A stretch of 64,000 nucleotides of DNA. Origin: Magnaporthiopsis rhizophila. Lineage: Eukaryota; Ascomycota; Sordariomycetes; Magnaporthales; Magnaporthaceae. The DNA is taken from positions 124,001-188,000 of the forward strand of contig PYSS01000039.1 in NCBI GenBank assembly GCA_003049465.1. The letters run 5' to 3'. Below, in pieces: positions 22,601-31,282 of this stretch. Each line of letters begins with the position of its first letter. The first letter of the stretch is position 1. The position numbers were made by a program, and so were the translations under genes. The notes under the pieces are model-generated. The model saw nothing but the letters and a program-made list of their open reading frames with translations, had not been told where the DNA came from and searched no databases.

Positions 22601-23191
22601 TTTCCAATGCAGAGGCGGGATCCGGGACGTGTCTAAGCCATGGCCTGTGATGTTGAGCCATGTGACCTCCTCTAGAGTGAAGATGCGCGGCTGGGCAGAA
22701 GGGATATCATTGGCGCCTCCAGGAGACTGGGCCGCAGGGCTCGCATCGGCTGTGCCACGGGGAAGTGGGCTTGGCCGAAGGTGATAGACATCTTTGAACG
22801 AGAGATGATTCCAAGACCGATCCAGACGATTGAAGCCAACCGAGACCTCGGGCCTAGCCGAAATATGTCCCCAGGCCGTGGCGGCGACCTCAAATGCTGC
22901 TGGATCATCCTCGGTATTTGTCACCGCATCACTAGCAGCCAGATGCTCGGCCTCCTCATCATTGTCGGGCGGGCCATCGCCCTCTTTGCCGTCGAGAAAG
23001 TTCCTGACTGCGGCAAGGAAGCTTTGGGGAGTGAAGCCTGAAGAAAACGTAAGCCTCGCTCGACAATCACATGGGCCAGGTGAAGACAGGCGGGTTGGGT
23101 GATCGGAGGAAAGGGTAGTCTCACCTTCGTCATTAGAGAAGGATATCTCCCGGACACACCACTCGATCAGGCTGTCCACCCCTTTAGCCAT
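16646..23191 (-). CDS. TFC3: TFIIIC largest subunit, B-block binding (tau138/Tfc3)
   Basis: This is the DNA-binding subunit of RNA polymerase III factor TFIIIC, which recognises the B block of tRNA genes. Exon 1 is 23191-23125; an 87-nt intron (GTGAGA donor, TTTTCTTCAG acceptor, 23124-23038) separates it from exon 2, 23037-16646. The spliced product is 2152 aa. The intron length is a multiple of three and has no stop, so the unspliced frame also reads through; removing it gives the expected SNDEG-FTPQSFLAAV. The B-block winged helix lies around residues 145-235 (FTLEEVTWLNITGHGL to SKLWLTQFAP). An AT-hook-like KRRGRPPRN is near residue 640 and a C2H2-like finger (CKHCGATYKN to HQRKSQTSC) near 900. 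A Gly/Arg-rich RGGRGGGMGRGGSRGG stretch is at about 1600. The C-terminal ~500 residues are the conserved extended winged-helix part. The length suits filamentous fungi, whose orthologues exceed yeast Tfc3. Confidence 0.9.
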   Translation of the reverse strand: MAKGVDSLIEWCVREISFSNDEGETTLSSDHPTRLSSPGPCDCRARLTFSSGFTPQSFLAAVRNFLDGKEGDGPPDNDEEAEHLAASDAVTNTEDDPAAFEVAATAWGHISARPEVSVGFNRLDRSWNHLSFKDVYHLRPSPLPRGTADASPAAQSPGGANDIPSAQPRIFTLEEVTWLNITGHGLDTSRIPPLHWKLLVVLASCHQHGATQANLCRLGGGDSRSVPLRTHRLADQGYIVKRTVVLRGCKTSKLWLTQFAPPELPSTDSPETWGRDLDLSPSNLTKDLRPVAWCTSWTGTTIDYEAFGRSILAIIKAWEVLRTVDLKNKLGIHGVRWQMKVLARILRRFAGAGIVGYVAASLGDSGRIFKDCIKFLRDPTEAEWSSYLSTGGGKSKEQRASAQAKKKIEQGELEDENAADDTGPKGCLSAQLSKWTPDKPLVNQVHETIKRAASQGVSVPQISALTVGYAFRRYMDSLMPLLANPGVQPARLGHFTISLDTRTARSKVYTTDTSNGPELPRGTVAAALSGEMSPAAAQETFGFATIPEPLAATRSNANLTALGRIRHNTAPRANLPRDLVVGKRRFALFKEAIPAPPAKRARRSRRANDADMDEDLDPNLGVDATISASTREEGGGEEMVAGVAPQQPKPIPKQDIGPGIRAYIGEASSASKRRGRPPRNAPKRLFITFVGQEVQTWQLAQDSGAAERSAAAADETSAMPAATVLRQKTPTPESLPEPEPGEETVPANPGPEPQPEPEPVTEETVSHSDTSDFVLEARYNGRSGQLRLACQEREVLFEYSPIGGKKPLEIAFDDILDSPTIEVPPDEDDKCLVINVSRNDSRWPYLFHFDNIPEACDAAAIFQRKLELLRTTTNADSESKAPEALVPEAPELVPEQQEPEEPEEPEPGSSTPQPRRKRKRPIAASPTTGRFKCKHCGATYKNREGLKYHQRKSQTSCNPDFAAPPIHVESAKRRRITFGYDESEPQQEAMADGPRKSQGKRLVAVTSPAKSSRGLTRKATKKPLEAEPSPKAVEAADKEAGSGIDVSMAEPPSADGSGLAVNDGAVTENAEPAPVTDKPPEKNDPETPQQVIGPNGLPVFVLPVCNNPKVLASSHRTMSVIMHLIQANGGVFPGDKGLWFAVFAMHLKEFPDESPPSLRSVQALGKTLEKRKSLRIQTYAWRDLKGSSSSLSLVIKYDVPDTSPLIPELKEKIQAVHPQPYVPPMFAPAPEVRARLEVKIQEEVARMNGRSKRKLPGEVEVLKAPFYEVARTVRLVRQELSDHEPDEAEPIDWSGGLSMGAPNGPGDKSAWLASRLVRLSGMGLGRRRRRLLPDSRPRKYRRLEHTENPGLDTLPQSFFICHEATKEVTRMPPVRFLPPLGISDLPQGEYETDSESTSGNDCNSDDGSANTQVHEESAEASTAATAPASSSDLAREPVSYSFTDPISLQGPADSGNKSWRVLDEAYFREHDGSFTMQDSFEPDKKLILSQHIPGDLDELPHKEKFKPDEWRDPYWGEFTWHVDSCREWELTEDVSYLLQSSSVAPGYRFLNFTVSPSAMKVDETLPKPDQSVLKWAQDNQFTVNSLPYSTLSEEVERYERSATGMRHHHLLSSQRRGRGGRGGGMGRGGSRGGTRGRFGPAGHSHGGAFEGEQRARGYGGFRRYRGARLHRVPQFKKVRELSAFPHAQEDYFENQPAVSDDIDWSTHDTRIAAFVVVRTLLGGVDKTIDWGVMMRLFPDTRLSALRKFWTEARKVRGYYIEVTTEKFQDAYLAAYERDELPPLNYDDVLAYDWRGLVRWTVTTVIRQVVRLPTTRSRLEQDYIINETAYKPLEWRDTYFHFQRSVWKRFQDATSEPAAIPAVACSDKGSSSSPSSSVEGIIATTWIRALCSTTRELYSPSSIKDKVQTLGIESDEELGRLLEKVISQLQARRVICKSKASAFRTGRPYRYTKHFSEALKKSSQASKFVQAAAYKRRLDALWRSGGEAMDFPYAPDDGAVMAIFNLQANGRVRVEPVGAPDIPMGFEPGNYETRKYSKDLYTFALRVVPTDRYVCDDDIAVVAAAGRTPPPGAGPRGELPTWCDFLARPDPGRWAAVAGAVFSALATRGSMDAERTSEALKPLTEVFDVQAVMDWGLAVGILGELVSGGGVCVEEWWWLAVARLFEAGDAVGICDPEADEEE

Positions 23192-23997
23192 TGTGACGCC
23201 GAGAAAGCTCCCTCTCCCACAGCTAGAAGTGACTGTTAGCCAAGGATGGGCAGAAGAGGTGAGGGTCCCAAATATGAGTAGTAAGTGAAGGGTGGGTAGA
23301 CAGGCTGGGGAGATTGGAGAAAACTTACTGCGCTAGACGGCCATTTGTAAAGGAGAATTAAAACACTTGTAGCTATTAGCTAGTCAAGGAAGCATTAGGA
23401 TAGTGGTCGGCGGCGGAAGTGGTGAACAGCGCGAAAGTTGAGGGCAGGGTGAGGTTAGAGTGAGGACCACAGCACGACAGTCCAGGCGTTTGTGATTGCT
23501 GGCTCGTCCGGAAGCGCTGCGAGAAAACAATCGTCGCGAGTAACACTTCCCGTAGTCGTCGGCGGAATGCGTGATTCGGGTGCGTCACGTTGATCTCTTT
23601 CCCGAGACGATGCTGGAGGAAGGTTTAAGATGGAAGCGTAGGCATCCAGAGCTTATGAAGTGTGTCAGAGAAAGAAATTTGAAGTTGGACCAGAGTCGGA
23701 ATCGAACCCGTAGCTTCGCAAATAATAAATTTGCATGAGATGTGGGGCGCTCGAGCACAACAGCACGCGACTGCCCCACATGATGTTGATGGCTGCACTA
23801 GTATCCGCCCTCTATCTGTGACAGCGACGGTTGATTGCGAAGAACTGACGAACCCGATCCAAATGTAGGTAGCCAAAACAGTTTCTTTCATACAGAAAAA
23901 AGGGTAAGAGTTTGGGAGGGAAACCGGGGACGCTAAGGAGGAACACGACATAAAAACGACAAAAGTATGCATAGGAGGGATCTCGGAAATAAAAAGT
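23192..23997. other. Intergenic holding a tRNA-like relic
   Basis: This 806-bp spacer separates the TFIIIC gene from the next minus-strand gene. Apart from the tRNA-like element at about 23682-23780 I see no gene. Short frames on the minus strand (23376-23972) are not supported. Confidence 0.5.
23682..23780 (-). pseudogene. Degenerate tRNA-like element with intact B box
   Basis: On the minus strand this stretch contains GGTTCGATTCC, a perfect match to the polymerase III B-box/T-loop consensus. Upstream of it is a possible 5-bp anticodon-like hairpin (GCAAA / TTTGC around a 7-nt loop), and further 5' a strong inverted repeat (GTGGGGC / GCCCCAC). However, the T stem pairs only at two or three positions, the 3' end has no complementary 5' acceptor strand, and no proper D arm can be drawn. 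I read it as a decayed tRNA or tRNA-derived short element rather than a working tRNA gene. Confidence 0.3.
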
Positions 23998-25033
23998 TCA
24001 GGCCTCGGCCGTCGCAGCCGCGTTTGCCCTCTTCTTCTCCATCATTCGGCGGTACGAGCTCACCAGCTCGTTCCGGACCTCTTGCAGCTCTTCTCTCCGT
24101 CTTAAACTGCCGGCGGCCTTTGGAATCCCGTCTACCTCGACCGCCGCGCCGCGGACCGTGAGCTTCTTGCCGGTCAGCTTCTTGAGTTCAGGAGGGGCTT
24201 GCGCGACATCGTGCAGCCCGATCTTGCCTTCTCCGCGCTTCTTTTTCAGCTCCTCCCACGGATCATCCTCCTTGTCGGCCGCCTCTCCGACCAGCCTGGC
24301 TCGTTTACCCTTCCTTTTCCTCTTGCCGCCCTCTGCATCGTCCCCCCACTTGATCCCACTCTCCTCTTCCTCCATGGCCTTCTCCTCGGCAAGATCCTCG
24401 GCTTCCTCGCGCTTCTCTTGGATCTTGCGCTCCTCCTCCCTCCACTGGTCATAGAGCCTGTGCATTTTGCGCTCCTTGCGCGTCCTCCACACCTTCAGCC
24501 CCACGGGGTCCCTGCCGTTCTTTAGGCTCTTGTTGACCAGGCCGCCGACAGGTAAGGCCGCGTCGACACGGGCAGCAAAGTCAGACAGCCTTTCGCCGGG
24601 CTTGATGGTCGGTATCTCGGTAGCGGCTCCTGTGGCAGCCGATGCGGTCTCCTCAGATGTCTTGGCCTTCTTTTTCTTTTTGGAGGGCAGCAGCGAGCCA
24701 TCGTCCAGTCCGTCCCGCGGCTTGTTGCCGCCCGCAAAGGCCATCAGCCTTTTAAATGCTCTTGGCGCATCATCCTTCGCATCGGCGCCCCTCTTGCGCT
24801 TCGCTCCTTTCGATTCTTTGGGGGTCGGTGTCGTGTTTGGCCTAGCCCCCCTTTTTGCGTGTGTTTTGGCAGGCAGGACAACGGGCAGAGGCTTTGCTAC
24901 TTCGGTTGGGGGAAGTTCGAAGCTATGGAGCGGCAGTGTTAGCACAGAGCGGTCTCTCCCATCTCTATGGACTAGGGCTTGACCGAGCTCACGTCGAAGG
25001 GTCCTTCTGCCGCCTGGTGTGTTTGTGGGGCAT
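23998..25033 (-). CDS. Basic coiled-coil protein, probably nucleolar (321 aa)
   Basis: There are two exons: 25033-24993 (41 nt) and 24922-23998. The 70-nt intron has GTGAGC, a TGCTAAC branch and CATAG acceptor. The product begins MPHKHTRRQKDPSTFELPP, which is the form I expect from fungal homologues. The protein is Lys/Arg- and Glu-rich, with KKKKKAK at about residue 105, a conserved-looking core (RLSDFAARVDAALP, then DPVGLKVWRTRKERKMHRLY, about 130-185), an acidic coiled coil, and a basic KRKRKGKRAR patch. A C-terminal helix ends in SYRRMMEKKRANA. I know no defined function; the composition and the head-to-head position with a translation gene suggest a nucleolar or ribosome-biogenesis role, which is inference. 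The ATG at 24945 in exon 2 is not used in this model because it lies in intron sequence. Confidence 0.78.
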
Positions 25034-25417
25034 TTTAGTAACTGCTGATGGCTCTAGCAGTGCAATTGAGGTAGTGGCCGTCGCCGTCAGGTTGGTACCG
25101 TTCCGGTGCAAATTTGTTTTCCCGTCCAATCCTTCGACCTGAGGGGAACATCTTTCGACAACTCCGCCGTTGCGCATTGAAAATTTGGCGGGCAGGGGTT
25201 CCGCGGTTGGGTCCTGGCAGGGTGGGACCGGCGACAGGGGTATGCGCCAGCTAAAAAATACACCGCCTTCCAGAACCGCGGATTCTGCCGTTGACTCACC
25301 CCTCAGCGTTCAACACCCCGCGATTGCGCTCGCCAACAGCCAGAGTCACTAATACGTATAGATCTCGAGCCTAGCAACACCACCAGGAAGCGTCACGCAC
25401 CAGACTGACCCGGCAAG
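25034..25417. promoter_or_regulatory. Bidirectional promoter with an RRPE-like element
   Basis: This 384-bp spacer lies between two divergent start codons, those of the basic nucleolar-like protein and TYS1. TGAAAATTT at 25178-25186 matches the core of the ribosomal RNA processing element that controls ribosome-biogenesis genes in yeasts. A second AAATTT-containing run is near 25108. No TATA box is evident. The functional reading is inference. Confidence 0.45.
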
Positions 25418-26978
25418 ATGGCGTTGCTTACCAAGGAGGAGAGGCTTGCCCTCATCAATGAGAACCTCGAGGAGGCTCTCAATATGGAAATCATCGAGGA
25501 GGTACTTGCACAGGGCCGCGACCCCAAAATCTACTGGGGTACGTTTTTGGTTGATGGACCATGGTTGGGCGGACAACAGAGACTAACACGCGATCAACCA
25601 CCCACCACCGCTTCTAGGAAGCGCAACGACTGGACGACCGCACGTCGGCTACTTCGTGCCCGCCCTCAAGATAGCCCAGTTCCTCGCGGCAGGCTGCGAG
25701 CTCACGGTGCTTCTCGCCGACATCCACGGCTTCCTCGACAACCTCAAGGCCCCCATCGAGATCGTCGAGTACCGCGCCGAGTACTACAAGTTTGTGCTTA
25801 AGGCGATGCTGCGGGCCGTCGGTGTCTCGACCGAGAAGCTGCGCTTCGTCCTGGGCAGCTCGTACCAGAAGGCCGCCCCCTTCGTTATGGACGTCTACAA
25901 GCTGGCCTCACTCACGTCGGAGCACGATGCGCGCAGGGCCGGCGCCGAGGTTGTCAAACAGACCAACAACGCGCCCTTGAGCGGCCTTCTCTACCCACTT
26001 CTTCAGGCGCTGGACGAGGAGTACCTAGGAGTTGACGCGCAGTTCGGCGGCACCGATCAGCGCAAGATCTTCATCCTGGCCAAGGAAGTTCTTCCCAAGC
26101 TTGGTTACAAGCCTCGTGCGCATCTGATGAACCCCATGATTCCGGGCCTGGTAAGATGCAACCCAATCACAAGCCGTCTTGAGTATGCGCGCGCCGCTAG
26201 CCGATTCAACATAGCTGACGCCTATCCGGTAAATAGCAAGGCACCAAGATGAGCTCCAGTGATCCAGGTCAGTAACACTTTCGCACATGCCGCGAGAGCT
26301 CACTTCAACGTACATTATAATTGACAGCCCTATGCAGACAGCAAAATCGATCTCCTGGACACACCCGAAACCGTAACCAAGAAGCTCCGGAAAGCCGAGT
26401 CCGTACCCAAAGTGCCCGAAGGCAGTGGTATCCTGGCGTTCGTTGAGTTTGTGCTGTAAGTGGTAGCGAACACCAGGGCTGCTCCCAGGTCGGGAATACC
26501 GTGACTAAGTGCAGTGTGTGCATCACCCGACAGGCTCCCAGCATCGAAACTCAAGCTTGGACACACAGAGTTCCGAGTCGAGAGGGAGCGCGATGGCTTG
26601 GAGCCGCTTGTCTACGACAACATTGAGAAGATGAGGCAAGACTACAGGGAGGATGTGGTAAGTCGAACGAAGTTCCCCCTGTAGATGCTCATGAATTGCC
26701 TAGGAACTGACGTGACCCTTCTTCCCTTCTCCCCGCCTGGTCAGCTCTCCCCACAAATACTGAAACCTGCAGTCACCAAGGCACTGCTTGAGCTCATGGC
26801 GCCAATTCAGGCCGAGTTCCAGGCCTCCAAGGAGTGGCAGGAGGTCACCGAGAAGGCCTACCCGCCCCCGGAGGTGAAAAAGAAGGAGAAGAAGGTCAAG
26901 AACAAGGGGACGCGGCATCCGGGGGCCGGGGGAACCGCAACCCTACCTGAGACGCCCAAGGAGCCAGCGGCGGAGTAG
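25418..26978 (+). CDS. TYS1: Tyrosyl-tRNA synthetase, cytosolic
   Basis: This class I aminoacyl-tRNA synthetase charges tRNA-Tyr. There are six exons: 25418-25538, 25618-26150, 26237-26267, 26338-26455, 26534-26657 and 26745-26978 (386 aa, close to yeast Tys1). All joins are in frame with GT-AG signals. Exon 3 has only 31 nt yet carries the signature KMSSS, and exon 2 carries the HIGH-equivalent (RPHVGY). The Rossmann core is in exon 2 (ALKIAQFLAAGCELTVLLAD, then the Tyr-binding LYPLLQALDEEYLGVDAQFGGTDQRK region). The C-terminus is a short Lys-rich tail (KKKEKKVKNKG) without an EMAP-like domain, as in fungi. There is no mitochondrial presequence, so this is the cytosolic enzyme. It shares a compact divergent promoter with the preceding basic protein. 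Confidence 0.95.
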
Positions 26979-27947
26979 GCATTGAAATGGGCAATGAACA
27001 AAGAAAAAGAGAAAGAAAAAATAGAGAATAGAGGGACAATTGTAGAGACAGACCCTAATCAAGGTGACTCTGGGAAACAAAACAAGGCGTATAAATGTGT
27101 AGCGGGCGCCCAAGCTTGGAGGTTCCGTGTATTGATCGGTGTAAGCAAGAGTATCGGAGGACCAGGACAAACTTGGGCACGGCGTGGGATATAGCATGCG
27201 AGGTGGATCGGGAATTACGACAACACGTATCCAAACACTAGTACTCGTGATAAGCGCTGCCAGTGCCTTTTTTTTCGATGGGTTTGTCGCTCGTACTCTC
27301 TGCTCCCTTGTTCCTCCAACTGTAGGACTAGCCCGTAGAAGCGGATATTTTTGCCGGTGCTCCCGGATGTACTGTGGCAACCGATAGGACTTTTGGGCGA
27401 CCGAAGATAATAGAGCTTCATATGTAGCAGCTATTTGGTCCCAGCAACTGTGTGCGAGATTGTCCAGAAGCAAAAGTGCAGATTTACTCTAGTAGGGCAG
27501 AGCATGTGGCATACCGATACTGTACACTTCACCGTTGTTGGTTGTCTGGCGCATGCGGCTGGCAGGGCACAGGATCACGGAATTCTCGGGGTCCCGGTGT
27601 CTAGGTGCGAGGAACGGCCCTTTGGTAACCTGGGTCGTGTATATATAGAGGGTCTCCCCGCTCCCTCGCTGGCAGATATACTTTTTTTCAATTCTTCGCC
27701 TGCGCAATCTAGTAGATGATCCCTCATTCAGATGTGCACATATCTTTGTTTACCTTTCGGTGTCTATAAGAAGACCGACTCCTGCCGATAGCTACCGCAG
27801 TTTGCTTTATTCACTCTTTTTCCTAACCTTCTCGTATTCTTCTCCCGCCTGCTTCTTCCACATGCTCTTGTGCTGAAGAAAATAACCCCCTTGTTTGATA
27901 AAACCCGTATTTTTTGTACGCGAATAAGAGGTTGAAGGAGCTGGAAA
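26979..27947. other. Intergenic between convergent TYS1 and HET genes
   Basis: This is 969 bp between two 3' ends, comparatively A+T-rich. No gene is supported. A TATA-like GTATATATAG at about 27638-27647 precedes a pyrimidine-rich stretch, but no reading frame follows it. Confidence 0.45.
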
Positions 27948-30235
27948 CTAAACAATCCTAATAGTCTCGATGCTCGCCGTATTCGGATCCGCATACCAGC
28001 TGGCGCAATCGGCCTCACCACCGGGGACGTACCTCCACGACATGTTCAACACGATCCCAACGCGCGTGAACTCCCTCGGTCCCGATGGCGATGGCGATGG
28101 GCTTTCTGCAGCGGCGCCATCTCCTCCCGCTCGCGGACGGAGCATGAGCGAAGTCTGGGGCCAGAGTCGCAGAAACCAAAAGCCCTCAAGGCTCATCGAG
28201 TTCCCCGGCAGCCGCTCGTGCGGAGGGCCGTCCAGGGCCTGGCCCGCCTCACCGTCCAGAGACACGGAGAGCCACGACCCGGACTGCTGGTTGGGCTGGT
28301 GCTCCTCGCCGATGGGGTCGCCGCCGCCGTTTCGCCGGATGTATCCGTCGCCGTAGCCGGCGCCGCCGGCGGTCTGCTTGAAGTGGAACCAGGTGAAGGA
28401 CCGCATGTCTGCTAGGGGCCCTCTTATGGTCAGCGCGCCGCCCGAGACTTCACCAAACTCGTCGCCGTCGCCGCCGAATGTCGGCGTGACGACGCAGTCC
28501 ACGACCTGAGCGCAGGGTTGCGCTCCGTAGGCCTCCCAGGTGTTGCCAAAGTTGACCATGCCGTCCACTGCGGCCCAGGACCACGACGGGGCCCGGTAGC
28601 GACTTGGAGTCCTCAACCCCTTCCGCAGCATTTTGTAATTGTCCGTCGACTCTCGGTCCTTGTAGACTCGTGCATATTTCCAGCAGAGGTCGTGCAGGAT
28701 GCTCGACCTCCACAGGCCGGCGAGGTATTGGTCGCCGCCGCCGGTGGCCCTGCCGCGAAACAGCCTCGCGAGACCCGCGAGGGCGGGGAGCTTGTCGGTT
28801 TCGACGCTGACCTCGCGGCGGGTGTAGTCGGTAACGACGGTGTGCCAGCACGTCATCCTCTCAACGTCCGATGCGAAGGCCAGGGGCAGGCGATAGGTGC
28901 TGCTGCCATCGAATCGGCAGCCGCCCCCCGCCGAGGTTTTCTGCTCCATGTTCTTCTGGCACTGCCAGATCACGTCTTCGCTTCCGTAGATGACGAGGCG
29001 CCTGGCCAGGAGCCTCTCCTGGCACGCCCAGCCCCGGGTGAAGAGCGGCTCCTCCTCCAGGCTGGTGAAGTGGTGCTGCCCCGCCAGCATGACGCAGCCG
29101 TCGTACTCGGGATGCAGGGCGGATCGGAAGGTGACCTCGGGGGGAGGCGTCTGCCGAGGCGCAAACATGCCACCATCGACCCCGGCGGCGCGCGCGGCGA
29201 CAAGAGTCAGGTCGGCGTTGATGTAGATGTGCTTCATCTGACCGCACTCGAGCCTCCAGTCGACGGCCGCCTCCGGGCTTCGCCCCTGCAGGATGCAGAG
29301 CGCGTCGACCCAGATGTAGCTTCTGTTCAGCTTCCGGGTGGCCCTGATGGCGTCGCGGATGGTGGGCGGCAGCTCGTCTTCTGCGAACCCGACCCGCAGC
29401 CTCTCCTCCACGTTCTGGGGTGTCGTCACGTAGTCTTGAGACTGGGCCTTGCCCCAGCAGTAGCTGAGCGCGAGGTATGGCTCACACACGCCCTCCTTCC
29501 GTGGCTCTACCAGCCTGAGCTCGCCTGGACTGCCAAGCTTGACAAGTCTCGAAGGCGAGAACCCGGAGAGGGTGCTTGGGAGTTTGCACTCTGCATGGTT
29601 CTCTTCGCAATCCTTGATCCAATCGAGAACAATCCGGTACTGCTCCGGAGAGCCGCCTTCCGGAATTGGAAACCAATGAGAATAGAACTTGTCCCCATCC
29701 GTAGGGGATTCCGGGTCTAGCATGGAATATATTAGAGAGGTGCCTAGCGTAAAAGGTGTCTAGCATCCAATGGAGGAGGCAATGGTGGATATCAGCTTAT
29801 TGGCTCACCTTGATATCTGGTGAATTTGATCTGAGCCGTGCGTTTGGATCCTATCCAAGGAGCATATGGATCGACAACTTCGGTCTCGTACTCGACGTTG
29901 ATGAAACACAATTGTAGCCGTTCAGGGATGCCTGAGTCCGAGGTATGAAAACGGTCCAGATAGAGTCTGACGGTGCCATCACCGACAGGTGCGGGGCCCT
30001 TTTTGATAAAGTCCTCTCGCACCTGCCAGAAATCTATGGCGGTTGCGAGACGGCATCTTTCGAGGTATATGTCATTGTTGAGAAGCTCTGCCTCGATCAT
30101 CTTGCACAGCCTGCAACCGCACCGCTCGATTTCGGATCGGAGGCCGCACGAGAGACCCCCCCGAGATAGCAGCTCGTCCAGGGGAATCTCCCTCCACCGA
30201 TCGCAGAGCGCCGGCTGAGTCGCCGTTTCCGTCAT
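27948..30235 (-). CDS. HET-domain protein (heterokaryon incompatibility type)
   Basis: This is a fungal non-self-recognition protein of the HET family; in known cases partner incompatibility triggers cell death after hyphal fusion. There are two exons, 30235-29809 and 29716-27948 (731 aa), with a GTGAGC donor; the join reads RYQ-DPESPTDGDKFYSHWFP in frame. The start is the first ATG; upstream codons in the frame begin on GTG. The N-terminal exon (about residues 1-142) has a CGCRLCKMIE cysteine cluster typical of HET N-termini. The HET domain spans roughly 220-390: YLALSYCWGKAQ, then SYIWVDALCILQGRSPEAAVDW, then CGQMKHIYINADLTLVAARA, then RGWACQERLLARRLVIY. The later RAPSWSWAAVDG (about residue 530) is the usual post-domain block. 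No NACHT, WD40 or ankyrin repeats follow. If the second exon is called alone, the cysteine-rich N-terminus is lost. Confidence 0.9.
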
Positions 30236-30829
30236 TCCGAGCGGCGCGCACGATCGATTTTTGCTGTGTTGTTCGGCCTTTGGCTGTTCCTGGACACGCG
30301 CGTGAGATTGCGGGGCTTGCCGGTGTGGTGCCTCCTCAAACCCCAAGCGAATGGGACCCAGGGCAGGGATCTCCAAACCCACCTCTCTGCTGCTATTGTG
30401 GCCGTCTAGGTACTTTGTAGATAAAGTAGTTGCTCGTTTTGTGTACTCTTTTTACTCTTCCATTTCAATTTCCCCATTCATTCCCTCAATATCCGGCATT
30501 CGAGACGCTGTACGCGTCAAGGTGGGTGTGACGAGCCAACATACTTGACGCAGGGGGTTATATTATGATTGCGCACTTGCTTCCCTCTTCCTTTCAGACA
30601 TCATCCATTCTTACCTACCTACGTATGGACTCCCCTATAACCCAAACTCGCGGAAGAGGGCCCTTAGTCGAGCGGGACATAGTCCGCGGCGGCGTACGGG
30701 ATGTCCGCGACGCCCTCCGACGAAGGGAGGACCAGCACTAACACTACCGAGGGCAGCAGTAGGCGGAGTGATGGGTAGGCCGAAGCTGCTCTCTAAAGAA
30801 TAACCCTAGTAACACTTGATAATACCCAT
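30236..30829. other. Intergenic: HET promoter side
   Basis: This 594-bp spacer includes the upstream region of the HET gene and the 3' flank of the acidic-protein gene. It holds a TACCTACCTACGTA run at about 30612-30625. No coding region is supported. Confidence 0.5.
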
Positions 30830-31247
30830 CTATCTACCAGCTGCAGACTCGCTCTCCTCCCCGCTCCTCGTGCCTTCGGTGCTAGCGTCGTCGTCGTCGT
30901 CGTCCTCGTCGCTCTCATCAACCCCAGCCATCTTCCCCTCCTCGTCCTGATTCTCTTTCATCTTCTTCTTCATCTCTCTCCTTTCCTCTCTAGCAATCTG
31001 CTTTTGCAGTTGCTCTTCGGCTTCATCCTCAGCCACTTTGGCCAGCAACGCCGAGAACGCATCGTCTTCGGCCTTGTTGCGTTCCCGCTCCGCCCGCACA
31101 AGCTCCACGAGCTCGGCCCTCTCGGCGTCGCTGAGCTGCTTGATCTTGTCGGCGAGCTGGGCCCGCATCTCGGGCTCGAGCCGCTCCTTCTCCTCGCGAT
31201 ACCCTGGCAGCTCGGCCTCCGAGGCCGCCGACGCGGGGTCGTCATCA

Positions 31248-31282
<35 letters not shown>

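Noticed and set aside
27638..27720. TATA box and pyrimidine tract suggesting a small gene between TYS1 and the HET gene
   Set aside because: No reading frame or RNA-gene signature follows; both neighbours are convergent, so it is probably A+T-rich 3' sequence.
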